From the NCBI GenBank assembly GCA_949439935.1, contig CASRZA010000005.1:1-35930 (forward strand): a stretch of DNA of 35,930 nt, in the 5' to 3' direction. The position numbers were made by a program, and so were the translations under genes. Below are positions 1 through 7,647 of this stretch, one piece after another; the stretch's first letter is position 1, and every line of letters begins with the position of its first letter. This DNA comes from an uncultured Bacilli bacterium (GTDB lineage: Bacteria; Bacillota_I; Bacilli_A; RF39; UBA660). The notes beneath the pieces were generated by a model. That model had not been told where the DNA came from. It made no database searches and saw nothing but the letters and a program-made list of their open reading frames with translations.

Positions 1-2
1 AG

Positions 3-95
3 AAATTCGAAAAACTTAAAGAAAAATATTCGGCGAATTTTGTAGAATATTTAGCCTATCATTTGAACATTTTAGAAGAAATGTATGACATGTAA
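3..95 (+). CDS. C-terminal end of an unidentified gene, cut by the window edge
   Basis: Only the last 30 codons are visible, ending at TAA. The peptide runs KFEKLKEKYSANFVEYL and finishes LEEMYDM, which looks like amphipathic helix. It is too short to assign. The stop lies 14 bases before the left 28-bp direct repeat of the composite element, so before the insertion this gene was probably the direct upstream neighbour of mutS. The frame is supported only by being open and by its position. Confidence 0.45.
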   Translation, partial: KFEKLKEKYSANFVEYLAYHLNILEEMYDM

Positions 96-109
96 AAATT
101 TTTTCGAAT

Positions 110-137
110 TCTTTTCACTCACACTTTTTAAATTACT
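110..137. repeat. Left target-site duplication (27-28 bp) of the composite element
   Basis: The 28 bases here, containing CACTCACACTTTTTAAATTA, recur exactly at 4928-4955. The last base may belong to the element, so the duplication is 27 or 28 bp. The repeats lie just outside the two outer ends of the paired IS-like elements, as a target duplication should. Very long duplications (about 24-29 bp) are characteristic of the IS1202 group. Confidence 0.85.
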
Positions 138-242
138 GTCAATAGTTTTTGAAAATGTCCTAAATTTTTATAAACATAAGCGGAAAAATTTATTCCAATT
201 TCCTTTTGACAAGCAGAAACATTTTATTGATTAAACGTCGTA

Positions 243-281
243 TTAATTATCAATTTTCAAAAAATGAAAATTAATAATTAA
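243..281. repeat. Subterminal palindrome inside the IS-like element
   Basis: Sixteen bases (TTAATTATCAATTTTC) face their complement across a 7-base loop with one mismatch. The same palindrome is in the right copy at 4242-4280. It follows the transposase stop on the minus strand but is not followed by a T run there, so it does not look like a simple terminator. It may be a transposase-related or read-through-blocking structure. Confidence 0.6.
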
Positions 282-345
282 ACTCCTAAAAAGGTATCAA
301 ATGTTTCTTTACTTGGTCAAAAGTTTTTTCGGCATAAAAATCCGC

Positions 346-842
346 TTAAACATATTGATGAGAAGTGTGAGACATTTCTATTTGTCTTTGAAAAGAAGAA
401 ACTTTCCATGGATGTGTCATAGGTGGAATGTATTTTTTCTTTTCTTTTTTTTTTTCAGCTATTACTTCATCAAATTCTTTTGAAACTTTTGTATTTCTTT
501 CTAGTTTTTTTAATTCATAAACTTGCTCATCAATAGTTACTAGTAACGCTTCATCAAAGGCTTGTATGACAAGGCATTTTGTTTTAGGAAGAAAGCATTT
601 AAGTTCTCCATTTAGATATGGTTGATAGTATTCATTTTTAAACTTAATAGAGTTTCCATTATCAATTTTTCTAGGAGTAAGAATTGCTAGAGTATAGTTG
701 ATAGTTTCTTTAGACGGTTAATTTGCCGTATGGATAGATTGAGCTTTTTACTAGCTCTGTTTTTATTTCCATTGTGATTAACAAGTTCTTTGATCACATC
801 ATATTTTAATTGTTCATTCATTCTTAATTCAACCTTTCTCAT
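346..842 (-). pseudogene. Remnant transposase (N- and C-terminal ends only), left copy
   Basis: From ATG at 842 the minus strand encodes MRKVELRMNEQ..., then an NKNRASKKL-type helix-turn-helix ending in IRQINRL and a premature TAG (51 codons). This is the DNA-binding start of IS1202/ISNCY transposases. A second frame resumes with TINYTLAILTPRKIDNG, the family C-terminal region, and a further frame change at a poly-A tract yields KYIPPMTHPW, the usual C-terminal motif, before TAA at 346. The catalytic DDE core is missing and the two ends are out of frame. Family assignment is from motif memory; no search was run. Confidence 0.75.
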
Positions 843-955
843 TTCGTCACCTCAAGTGACATATTGTATATTAGTTTTGGGACATAATCAAATACTAACA
901 CTTAAGACATTATCATATACTAATCACTATAAAAAGGCGATTATTAGACTTTTTC

Positions 956-984
956 TTGTCAAAACCCATTATATTGTTTATAAT
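956..984 (+). promoter_or_regulatory. Sigma-A type promoter of the first cargo gene
   Basis: TTGTCA (956-961), a 17-base spacer and a perfect TATAAT (979-984) precede the gene at 1010. The promoter lies about 30 bases inside the inner end of the left IS copy, so it belongs to the cargo. It also shows that the TTG start at 956 offered by the ORF track is not the real start. Confidence 0.8.
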
Positions 985-1009
985 AACACTCAAGAAAAGA
1001 GGAACACTG

Positions 1010-1777
1010 ATGACAAAAACAAAAGTAGATTACTGGGGGTTGAGACATATTTTTAGAAAAAATGGCAATGGAAAAAAGTTCGATAAAGTAATTCTACACG
1101 TTATAAACAGTTTAAATGCGGACTTTATTCGACAAGAAGTATTTCGATGTGTTGAATTCATCGAAGATTTCGAGTTACAAAAAGAAACTATTGACTGTTT
1201 AACAATTATACAGACATATTTGCTTATACGCCTCAAAGCGCAACCGAGGGATTTATTGCTCGCACACCTGGTTCGTTCGGAAGAAGCACGAAAAGAGTTT
1301 AGCGCTTTATACGAAAACGGTAACATCAGTATAATAGGATTCTTTATGGAAATATTTGGGAAAATGCCTTTAAATCAAAGAATAGATTTCCTTTACGAAA
1401 ATGATAGCTATCTGGCATTATTTCGAGAAGCAAAAGAAAAGATACAATCTCTTCAACATTTTGGATATGAAGATTATGAAAATTTTGAAAAAGCCGTAAA
1501 AGAATTTCTCGAATTCATCATAAAAAACGGTTATCCACATCTTTCTTTGGCTATGGATTTGATTCCTTTATTATATGAAAATCGATTTAAGATATTAAAC
1601 GAATGGATTAAAGAAGAAAAAGCACTGGAACTGGACATTTATGCATTGCCCTTTTTAGAGGATACTGTTTCACAGAACGAAGATGACTTGTATATTGAAA
1701 AATTGCAAAAAAGAGGACTAATAGGACCAGAGCACCCCTTAACCATAACTCCGGTTTCCGGTGATGATAAACAATAG
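1010..1777 (+). CDS. Cargo protein 1, unknown function (255 aa)
   Basis: I do not recognise this protein. The start is ATG at 1010 (MTKTKVDYWGLRHIF), behind AAGAGGAA with good spacing and behind a consensus promoter; the longer TTG form would start inside that promoter. The sequence is predicted to be soluble and almost wholly helical, with alternating acidic/basic and aromatic helices (for example IEDFELQKETIDCLTIIQTY), and no signal peptide or membrane segment. The last 20 residues, rich in Gly, Pro and Asp, look flexible. A helical-repeat fold is possible but not shown. It is the first intact gene in the composite transposon, separated by about 730 bases from the second, so they are probably separate transcripts. 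Confidence 0.7.
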   Translation: MTKTKVDYWGLRHIFRKNGNGKKFDKVILHVINSLNADFIRQEVFRCVEFIEDFELQKETIDCLTIIQTYLLIRLKAQPRDLLLAHLVRSEEARKEFSALYENGNISIIGFFMEIFGKMPLNQRIDFLYENDSYLALFREAKEKIQSLQHFGYEDYENFEKAVKEFLEFIIKNGYPHLSLAMDLIPLLYENRFKILNEWIKEEKALELDIYALPFLEDTVSQNEDDLYIEKLQKRGLIGPEHPLTITPVSGDDKQ

Positions 1778-1795
1778 AAGAAAAAAGTATATAAT

Positions 1796-1820
1796 GGAGT
1801 GATATGCTCCTTTTTGTTTT
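1796..1820 (+). terminator. Short terminator after cargo gene 1
   Basis: GGAG, a six- to seven-base loop, CTCC and then TTTTTGTTTT. The four-base-pair stem is short, so termination may be partial. Confidence 0.45.
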
Positions 1821-1984
1821 AATACAATTTATAAAAAAATACGCTCTGTTCTAGATTGTAAGGGGTGAGTAATCATAATCTGCATAGACAGTGCTAAAAT
1901 CAATACCTGATGTATTATCATAAATGTTACTTGATGTGACATTACATTTTTTTTCAATTGATTTTTTCATCATGGCTAAAGGCT
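1821..1984. other. Intergenic stretch without a supported gene
   Basis: Between cargo gene 1 and the transposase relic no coding potential is convincing. A 40-codon minus-strand frame (1851-1973, starting MMKKSIEKK) is open but has no ribosome binding site and no recognisable content. Confidence 0.5.
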
Positions 1985-2299
1985 GTTTCAAAATTTGAGT
2001 AGTATAATTTATAAGATTTTGAAAATATGAGAGTAAGAACCATAAAGAGTATGAATAACTTAAATATGATGCTTACAATACATTTAGGGCATATAGCCTT
2101 TATAGCAGATAAAATCAACAAGAATCTACTTACGATAAAGATAATATATGCAAGTAAATCACTTAAGCAAAAAAGCATAGTGTGGTTAAGTCAAATAGCA
2201 AAAGGTATAAAAAATATATTAGCCTATGCTCATGATGGTCTTAAACAATGGCAACATATAGAAAAAAGTGAGTTTATTCAGTTAGAATTGAGGCTATAG
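1985..2299 (+). pseudogene. Probable C-terminal relic of an IS4/IS1634-type DDE transposase
   Basis: The plus strand reads DFENMRVRTIKSMNNLNMML, resembling the segment around the last acidic residue and following helix of IS4-superfamily transposases (typically E-Y-F-F-K-K...D-F-E-x-x-R-V-R-T). Upstream in the same frame are in-frame stops at places where that motif would continue (KFE*YNL*DFEN), so the gene is decayed and truncated. The ORF track offers 2027-2299 as a 90-aa ORF, but it has no ribosome binding site. Assignment rests on motif resemblance only. A different origin is possible. Confidence 0.45.
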
Positions 2300-2321
2300 T
2301 CATAATCTAATCTTATATTAG

Positions 2322-2346
2322 AAAAAACGGGCACTTCAAGTGTCCG
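2322..2346 (-). terminator. Terminator-like hairpin on the minus strand
   Basis: CGGACACT-TGA-AGTGCCCG followed by TTTTTTC when read on the minus strand: an eight-base-pair stem (one G-T pair) with a three-base loop. No intact minus-strand gene ends here. It may be left over from the same lost insertion sequence, or act as insulation in front of cargo gene 2. Confidence 0.5.
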
Positions 2347-2460
2347 AGCATATCGTGAAATAATTTTTATTTTCTCAATATTGTCAACATTAATTTTTAT
2401 TTTTTTATGGTCGAGCTCCCATGTTTTTCAGAAAATACCTAAACTTAAATTTTTAAGGAC

Positions 2461-2488
2461 TTGACGGTTTCAAGAAAAACTGTATAAT
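2461..2488 (+). promoter_or_regulatory. Promoter of cargo gene 2
   Basis: TTGACG (2461-2466), a 16-base spacer and TATAAT (2483-2488). It lies 24 bases before the ATG at 2512, giving a short leader. Confidence 0.75.
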
Positions 2489-2511
2489 ATTTGAAAAAGG
2501 AAGCGGTACGT

Positions 2512-4035
2512 ATGCAATATTATCTAACGAAAGGCCATAACGATGGAGAAATAATCATATATAAGAGAAATAAAAGTGGTATTGTAGAAGCTTATACAAA
2601 TACTGAGTTTGAAGAGCCATTGGTAAAATACATGACTCTTCCATATCTTGAGTTTCAAAGAAGATGGAAAGCTAACATCGATTCTGGTGATTTCGTTGAA
2701 GAATTTAAATTTGAAGATGGCATTCTGCATACGGAGTGTTTTATATTTTCTAAAAGTAGTGCAGAGTACTCTTTTGAAACATGGGACTATGAAATTGCAC
2801 TCAGTCTTTATCAAGACGAAGTCTTTAAAGCTATCCTGGATTCACTGTTAAAAGATTATGCAGAGGTATCCGAGAAAACAAAGGAAAATATAAAAAATCT
2901 AAAATCTAACATCAAGAAAATAGGTACCTATTTGAATGCTATATGGGCTTATTTTAAAAATGGTAATTTGGGACAACGCGATGAGTCTTTTATAAGCGAA
3001 CTGTATGATTATATCATTAATAATAGAGAAGGATTAAGAGATTTTTTTGGTAAAGAGATAATGAAAATTAGACATCCGTTTCGAAGTTTTTTTGGTAAAG
3101 AGAATTTTATGGTAACTATGGTCCTTTCATTCATTTGTTCTTTGATAAGCTTGTTTTTTAGTATGCTTTTGGGTTTTATGGATGATTGGATACTTGTTAA
3201 AATTTCTGCAGGATGTGTGGCTCTAAGTTTAGGTGGAGTTCTCGGTGGAGGATTCGCATTAAACAACAATTTCGTCAATGATTCTTTCGAAAAACTGTAT
3301 AGTGAACTAGTAGATGCTGTGGGGAAAGAAAAAGAAAAAACCGAAAATCTAAGTGTCACTCTCGACGAAAAGGATTTGACCCAAGAAGCTTTTTTAAGAT
3401 GTATCAAAAAGGCGAGCTCTTATATGGACAAACATCGTGAAGCCGATTTTTCTTGTGAAGCGCAGGCGTTGTATCATCTAGTACAAGACTATAAAGAAGC
3501 TTTAAAAAAAGGGGAAGTCGACAGATTTCAATTTTTAAGTACGTTGACAAAACTTGAGCTAAGTATTTACTCGAAATCGGCGTCTGACTCTATGAAATAT
3601 GCCTCTGTTAAGGAGTATATGGAGCAGAGATTAGAAGACCGATTGGAGTTTTTAGGACTTTCAGAAATTGCGAATATCAAAGACGGAAATCTCAAGGATG
3701 TTTATAATACGATTAAAAGGGTTTTAAGTTTTCCTTATGACGGGTGTGAAAGAGAAATCGTAGAGCTATTTCAAATAGCAAAAGACTATGTCGAAGAAAT
3801 GCAAGGAACCGAACCGAGTAGTACATTCGGTTGTACTCCAGCATCGGGGAAAATGATTAAAAGAGTTGCTCAGGTGGAACAGCGTATCGTAGAAGGTATA
3901 AACCGTTTCATCGACCATTCCAATTTAACAGAAGATTTAGTAGCGATACAAAGGGCTTTAACTACAGCGGGTATCGAAGCAACAACTGAGGAGTCTTCTC
4001 ACGAACCAGTGACAGGAACTCCTATGCAAATGTAA
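2512..4035 (+). CDS. Cargo protein 2, membrane protein of unknown function (507 aa)
   Basis: I do not recognise this family. ATG at 2512 (MQYYLTKG) is preceded by AAAAAGGAAG at normal spacing; the TTG at 2491 overlaps the ribosome binding site and sits right after the -10 box, so it is rejected. The N-terminal 115 residues look like a mixed alpha/beta domain (DGEIIIYKRNKSGIVEAY). A charged helical stretch follows, then two adjacent membrane segments at about 199-221 (VTMVLSFICSLISLFFSMLL) and 227-250, the second Gly-rich (LSLGGVLGGGFAL). A motif FFGKE occurs twice just before the membrane pair. The remaining 250 residues are helical with a Ser/Thr/Glu/Pro-rich tail. With no signal peptide and short loop, both large domains probably face the cytoplasm. 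Confidence 0.75.
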   Translation: MQYYLTKGHNDGEIIIYKRNKSGIVEAYTNTEFEEPLVKYMTLPYLEFQRRWKANIDSGDFVEEFKFEDGILHTECFIFSKSSAEYSFETWDYEIALSLYQDEVFKAILDSLLKDYAEVSEKTKENIKNLKSNIKKIGTYLNAIWAYFKNGNLGQRDESFISELYDYIINNREGLRDFFGKEIMKIRHPFRSFFGKENFMVTMVLSFICSLISLFFSMLLGFMDDWILVKISAGCVALSLGGVLGGGFALNNNFVNDSFEKLYSELVDAVGKEKEKTENLSVTLDEKDLTQEAFLRCIKKASSYMDKHREADFSCEAQALYHLVQDYKEALKKGEVDRFQFLSTLTKLELSIYSKSASDSMKYASVKEYMEQRLEDRLEFLGLSEIANIKDGNLKDVYNTIKRVLSFPYDGCEREIVELFQIAKDYVEEMQGTEPSSTFGCTPASGKMIKRVAQVEQRIVEGINRFIDHSNLTEDLVAIQRALTTAGIEATTEESSHEPVTGTPMQM

Positions 4036-4069
4036 AAGATTTTCTAATTTTAAATTAGAATCTTTTTTC
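4034..4069 (+). terminator. Strong terminator after cargo gene 2
   Basis: AAAAGATT and CTAATTT face AAATTAG and AATCTTTT, followed by a T run. It begins over the stop codon. Confidence 0.8.
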
Positions 4070-4135
4070 TTTAAAGAGAAATGTCTAGAAGCTTTCTTTT
4101 TGGCGATTTGGCGTGGTTCCTTGGACGATTTTTGT

Positions 4136-4925
4136 TGTCAATAGTTTTTGAAAATGTCCTAAATTTTTATAAACATAAGCGGAAAAATTTATTCCAATTT
4201 CCTTTTGACAAGCAGAAACATTTTATTGATTAAACGTCGTATTAATTATCAATTTTCAAAAAATGAAAATTAATAATTAAACTCCTAAAAAGGTATCAAA
4301 TGTTTCTTTACTTGGTCAAAAGTTTTTTCGGCATAAAAATCCGCTTAAACATATTGATGAGAAGTGTGAGACATTTCTATTTGTCTTTGAAAAGAAGAAA
4401 CTTTCCATGGATGTGTCATAGGTGGAATGTATTTTTTCTTTTCTTTTTTTTTTTCAGCTATTACTTCATCAAATTCTTTTGAAACTTTTGTATTTCTTTC
4501 TAGTTTTTTTAATTCATAAACTTGCTCATCAATAGTTACTAGTAACGCTTCATCAAAGGCTTGTATGACAAGGCATTTTGTTTTAGGAAGAAAGCATTTA
4601 AGTTCTCCATTTAGATATGGTTGATAGTATTCATTTTTAAACTTAATAGAGTTTCCATTATCAATTTTTCTAGGAGTAAGAATTGCTAGAGTATAGTTGA
4701 TAGTTTCTTTAGACGGTTAATTTGCCGTATGGATAGATTGAGCTTTTTACTAGCTCTGTTTTTATTTCCATTGTGATTAACAAGTTCTTTGATCACATCA
4801 TATTTTAATTGTTCATTCATTCTTAATTCAACCTTTCTCATTTCGTCACCTCAAGTGACATATTGTATATTAGTTTTGGGACATAATCAAATACTAACAC
4901 TTAAGACATTATCACATACTAATCA
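4136..4925 (-). mobile_element. Defective IS1202/ISNCY-like element, right copy
   Basis: Same sequence and orientation as 137-926 at a constant offset of 3999 bases, with one difference seen (C at 4915). The near identity of two defective copies means either very recent movement of the deleted form or duplication with the cargo. Its right end supplies the outer right inverted repeat next to mutS. Confidence 0.8.
4345..4841 (-). pseudogene. Remnant transposase, right copy
   Basis: Identical to the remnant at 346-842: N-terminal helix-turn-helix piece, no DDE core, out-of-frame C-terminal piece ending in the PPMTHPW motif. Sharing the same deletion and frameshifts shows that the defect predates the duplication. 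Confidence 0.75.
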
Positions 4926-4927
4926 AA

Positions 4928-4955
4928 TCTTTTCACTCACACTTTTTAAATTACT
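4928..4955. repeat. Right target-site duplication
   Basis: Exact copy of 110-137. Its final T is also the first base of the mutS -35 hexamer, so the duplication left the promoter intact. Confidence 0.85.
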
Positions 4956-4983
4956 TGTAATTTAGATGGCATTCTATTATAAT
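4955..4983 (+). promoter_or_regulatory. Promoter of mutS
   Basis: TTGTAA (4955-4960), a 17-base spacer and TATAAT (4978-4983), 23 bases before the ATG. Sequence further upstream is now transposon DNA, so any upstream activator site would have been moved 4.8 kb away. Confidence 0.75.
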
Positions 4984-5006
4984 AATTAATCGATGAGGTA
5001 CAGACT

Positions 5007-7559
5007 ATGAAAATGAGCGAAGTAAACTATGAAGAATTGAGCCCGATGATGAGGCAATATTATGATATTAAAAAGAATTACCAAGGGATTCTTCTTTTTT
5101 ACCGTCTCGGAGATTTTTATGAATTATTTTTTGAAGATGCTGAAATCGTCAGTAGGGAACTAGGCCTTACATTGACGGGAAAAAATGCCGGTTTAAAAGA
5201 ACGAATTCCGATGTGTGGAGCACCACACCATTCGATTAAAACCTATATTCAAGAAGCTTTGAGTAAAGGATTCAAAGTCGCGATATGCGAACAGATGGAA
5301 GATCCAAAAACGACCAAAGGCATGGTCAAAAGAGAAGTGACTGAAGTCATAAGTAAAGGAACGATGACTGATCTAGAATTTTTAGATAACAAAGACTTTA
5401 ACTACTTGGGAAGCATTTTAGAATACCCTTCTAGTTTTGTAGTGACGTATGCTGACATCTCGACAGGAGAACTGAACACCTGTACTATCGATAAAGATGA
5501 AACTAAATTGTTAAATATAATCATCAACAATGGATTTAAAGAAGTTGTCATGAACAACGAAGTAAATGCAAAATTAGAAAACACGCTTAAAAATGTATAT
5601 GGAATAGATACTTCGCGTTTCGATGAACTTTACGATAAAGAGCTTCCATTTACTGAAGGTCTCGATCTAAAAAGCATCAAGGGAATACGACATATCTTAT
5701 ATTATCTATGTATAATCGAACTAAAAGACATAAGTCATTTTGATAAAGTCAACGTTCAAGATGCAGATGAATATTTAAACATGGATATCCACACTATAAG
5801 AAACTTAGAGTTATTTGAGACTCTCAGGATGAAAGAAAGACAAAATTCATTGTTGTGGTTGATCGACAAATGTAAGACGAGCATGGGTTCTAGACGCCTT
5901 AAAGCATGGATGTTGAAACCTTTAAGAAATAAAAGTAAAATTGAAGCTCGATACGATAAAGTTGCAAAATTGAATGAAAGCTTTCTAGAAAGAAGCGAAC
6001 TCTTGGACGCTTTATACGAGGTTTATGACATCGAGAGGTTATGTGGAAAAATCACGTGTGGAAGTGCAAACGCTCGGGATCTTTTGCAACTAAAAAACTC
6101 TTTAAGAGTACTTCCCACTATAAAAATGTTGATCGAAAAGCTAGAGTTTGAATACAATATAGACACTTTTGAAGAACTGTTCCAGTCGATAGAAAATGGA
6201 ATAAACGAAGATGCTCCCATCACTCTTCGTGACGGATATTTAATAAAAGACGGCTATGACGTTGAACTAGACGAACTAAAAAAAATTCGTTCAGGTGGAA
6301 AAGATTTTATAAGTTCTATTGAACAAAAGGCCAAAGAGCTGACGGGAATTCAAAATTTAAAAGTCGGTTATAACAAAGTATTCGGTTATTTCATAGAAGT
6401 TACCAATTCCAACAAAGACAAAATAAAAGATGAATTCGGTTGGATTAGAAAACAGACTCTCGTAAACGCAGAGAGGTACATAAGTCCCGAATTAAAAGAA
6501 AAAGAGAGTTTGATACTCAATGCGGAAGAAAAGATCATAGAATTAGAATATTCGCTTTTCACCGAAATACGTTCTAAGGCAAAAAAACAAGTGCATAAAC
6601 TTATGAATTTAGCCCAAAACATAAGTGAAATAGATGCTCTAGTAAGCCTATCTATTGCCAGTGAAGAATTGAGATTATCAAGACCGATCTTAAACGACAA
6701 CAATGTCGTCGATATAAAAAATGGAAGACACCCAGTTGTCGAACACGTAAGTGACAAAGAGTATGTGCCAAATGACATAAAAATGCCGAATGAAATAGAT
6801 ACTCTCCTCATCACGGGACCGAATATGAGCGGAAAAAGCACTTACATGAGGGAGATGGCGATCATAGTAATCTTAGCTCAAATGGGGTCGTTCGTACCTG
6901 CCGATCGAGCTGACATTCCTATCTTCGATAAGATTTTTACGAGAATTGGCGCATCCGACGATTTAGTAAGTGGAGAAAGTACGTTCATGGTCGAGATGAA
7001 AGAAGCGAACAACGCCATCTCGGGAGCAACGAAAGACAGCCTTATCCTCTTCGACGAACTCGGTCGTGGAACCGCCACGTACGACGGCATGAGTTTGGCG
7101 GCCTCTATCCTCGAATATATCAATAAAAAAATAAAGTGTAAGACGATGTTTTCTACACACTATCACGAACTTACTATATTAGAAAACGAAATTTCGACTA
7201 TCAAAAACGTCCACGTAAGTGCTAAAGAACAAGACGGAAACGTATATTTCTTACACAAGATCGAAAACGGTCCAGTTGACAAGAGTTACGGCATACACGT
7301 TGCAAAACTTGCGGGACTGCCAAGCTCCTTAATCGAAAGAGCTAATGAAATTTTAGAAGATTATGAGAAAAAAGATCAAAGCATCAAGAATGACACGAGT
7401 CAAATCAGTTTCGATTTTGAAGAAAAAACAAAACCTACTACAGGCATCTCAAATAAACTGAAAGACTATATCGAATCGCTAGATCCGAACTCTATATCTC
7501 CAAAAGAGGCTTTGGATATCGTATACATTATAAAAGAACTGTCGAATGAAAATGAGTGA
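5007..7559 (+). CDS. mutS: DNA mismatch repair ATPase MutS
   Basis: MutS recognises mismatches and small loops and starts methyl-independent mismatch repair with MutL. The length (850 aa) is normal. The N-terminal mismatch-binding domain holds the F-x-E motif (GDFYELF, Phe37-Glu39). Connector, core/lever and clamp regions follow. The ABC-type ATPase has Walker A GPNMSGKS near residue 604, then GASDDLVSGESTFMVEM, the Walker B LILFDELGRGTATYDG, and the TMFSTHYHEL switch region. ATG at 5007 has GATGAGGT upstream; ATG at 5013 is possible but less well spaced. mutL does not follow; the next gene has its own promoter after a terminator. The 5' flank is the composite transposon. Confidence 0.97.
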   Translation: MKMSEVNYEELSPMMRQYYDIKKNYQGILLFYRLGDFYELFFEDAEIVSRELGLTLTGKNAGLKERIPMCGAPHHSIKTYIQEALSKGFKVAICEQMEDPKTTKGMVKREVTEVISKGTMTDLEFLDNKDFNYLGSILEYPSSFVVTYADISTGELNTCTIDKDETKLLNIIINNGFKEVVMNNEVNAKLENTLKNVYGIDTSRFDELYDKELPFTEGLDLKSIKGIRHILYYLCIIELKDISHFDKVNVQDADEYLNMDIHTIRNLELFETLRMKERQNSLLWLIDKCKTSMGSRRLKAWMLKPLRNKSKIEARYDKVAKLNESFLERSELLDALYEVYDIERLCGKITCGSANARDLLQLKNSLRVLPTIKMLIEKLEFEYNIDTFEELFQSIENGINEDAPITLRDGYLIKDGYDVELDELKKIRSGGKDFISSIEQKAKELTGIQNLKVGYNKVFGYFIEVTNSNKDKIKDEFGWIRKQTLVNAERYISPELKEKESLILNAEEKIIELEYSLFTEIRSKAKKQVHKLMNLAQNISEIDALVSLSIASEELRLSRPILNDNNVVDIKNGRHPVVEHVSDKEYVPNDIKMPNEIDTLLITGPNMSGKSTYMREMAIIVILAQMGSFVPADRADIPIFDKIFTRIGASDDLVSGESTFMVEMKEANNAISGATKDSLILFDELGRGTATYDGMSLAASILEYINKKIKCKTMFSTHYHELTILENEISTIKNVHVSAKEQDGNVYFLHKIENGPVDKSYGIHVAKLAGLPSSLIERANEILEDYEKKDQSIKNDTSQISFDFEEKTKPTTGISNKLKDYIESLDPNSISPKEALDIVYIIKELSNENE

Positions 7560-7572
7560 ATTTTTGTAAAGC

Positions 7573-7596
7573 AAGCGTCTAACGTGACGCTTTTAT
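7573..7596 (+). terminator. Terminator after mutS
   Basis: AAGCGTC, six-base loop, GACGCTT and TTTATT. The next promoter begins immediately after it. Confidence 0.7.
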
Positions 7597-7625
7597 TGAC
7601 ACTTATTAGAAAACACTGTTATAAT
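7596..7625 (+). promoter_or_regulatory. Consensus promoter of the Met-rich protein gene
   Basis: Perfect TTGACA (7596-7601), 18-base spacer, perfect TATAAT (7620-7625). Together with the AGGAGGAAG ribosome binding site this predicts high expression. Confidence 0.85.
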
Positions 7626-7647
7626 CAAAAATAGGAGGAAGTTTAAA

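Larger units (their letters stand above)
137..926 (-). mobile_element. Defective IS1202/ISNCY-like element, left copy
   Basis: This 790-bp block matches 4136-4925 at every base I compared except position 916 (T versus C). The transposase remnant reads on the minus strand. Full-length IS1202-type elements are roughly 1.4-1.8 kb, so about half has been lost from the middle. A strong palindrome (243-281, TTAATTAT-AATTTTC against its complement) lies downstream of the transposase stop. This copy supplies the outer left inverted repeat of the composite transposon. Confidence 0.8.
137..4927. mobile_element. Composite transposon bounded by two defective IS1202-like elements
   Basis: Two direct-orientation copies of a 790-bp element enclose two intact genes with their own promoters plus a transposase relic. 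The outer left end (TGTCAATAG...) and the reverse complement of the outer right end (TTTGATTAG...) match at about 22 of the first 31 positions, forming imperfect terminal inverted repeats. A 27-28 bp direct repeat flanks the whole unit, while the inner flanks of each copy do not match the outer ones. That pattern indicates the pair moved as one unit. Neither copy encodes a full transposase, so mobility would need a transposase in trans. The exact right end (4925 or 4927) is uncertain by two bases. Confidence 0.8.

Noticed and set aside
301-483. 60-aa plus-strand ORF, repeated at 4300-4482
   Set aside because: It is the antisense shadow of the transposase C-terminal remnant in the duplicated element, with a low-complexity Phe run from the poly-A tract.
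956-1009. TTG start and longer form of cargo protein 1
   Set aside because: The codons overlap the -35 and -10 boxes of its own promoter; ATG 1010 has the ribosome binding site.
1851-1973. 40-codon minus-strand frame (MMKKSIEKK...)
   Set aside because: No ribosome binding site and no recognisable content; open by chance is likely.
2491-2511. TTG start of cargo protein 2
   Set aside because: It would place the ribosome binding site inside the gene; ATG 2512 fits better.
137-4925. The duplicated 790 bp as an assembly artefact
   Set aside because: Unique flanks on all four sides and the exact 28-bp outer repeats argue for a real transposition, although long reads should confirm it.
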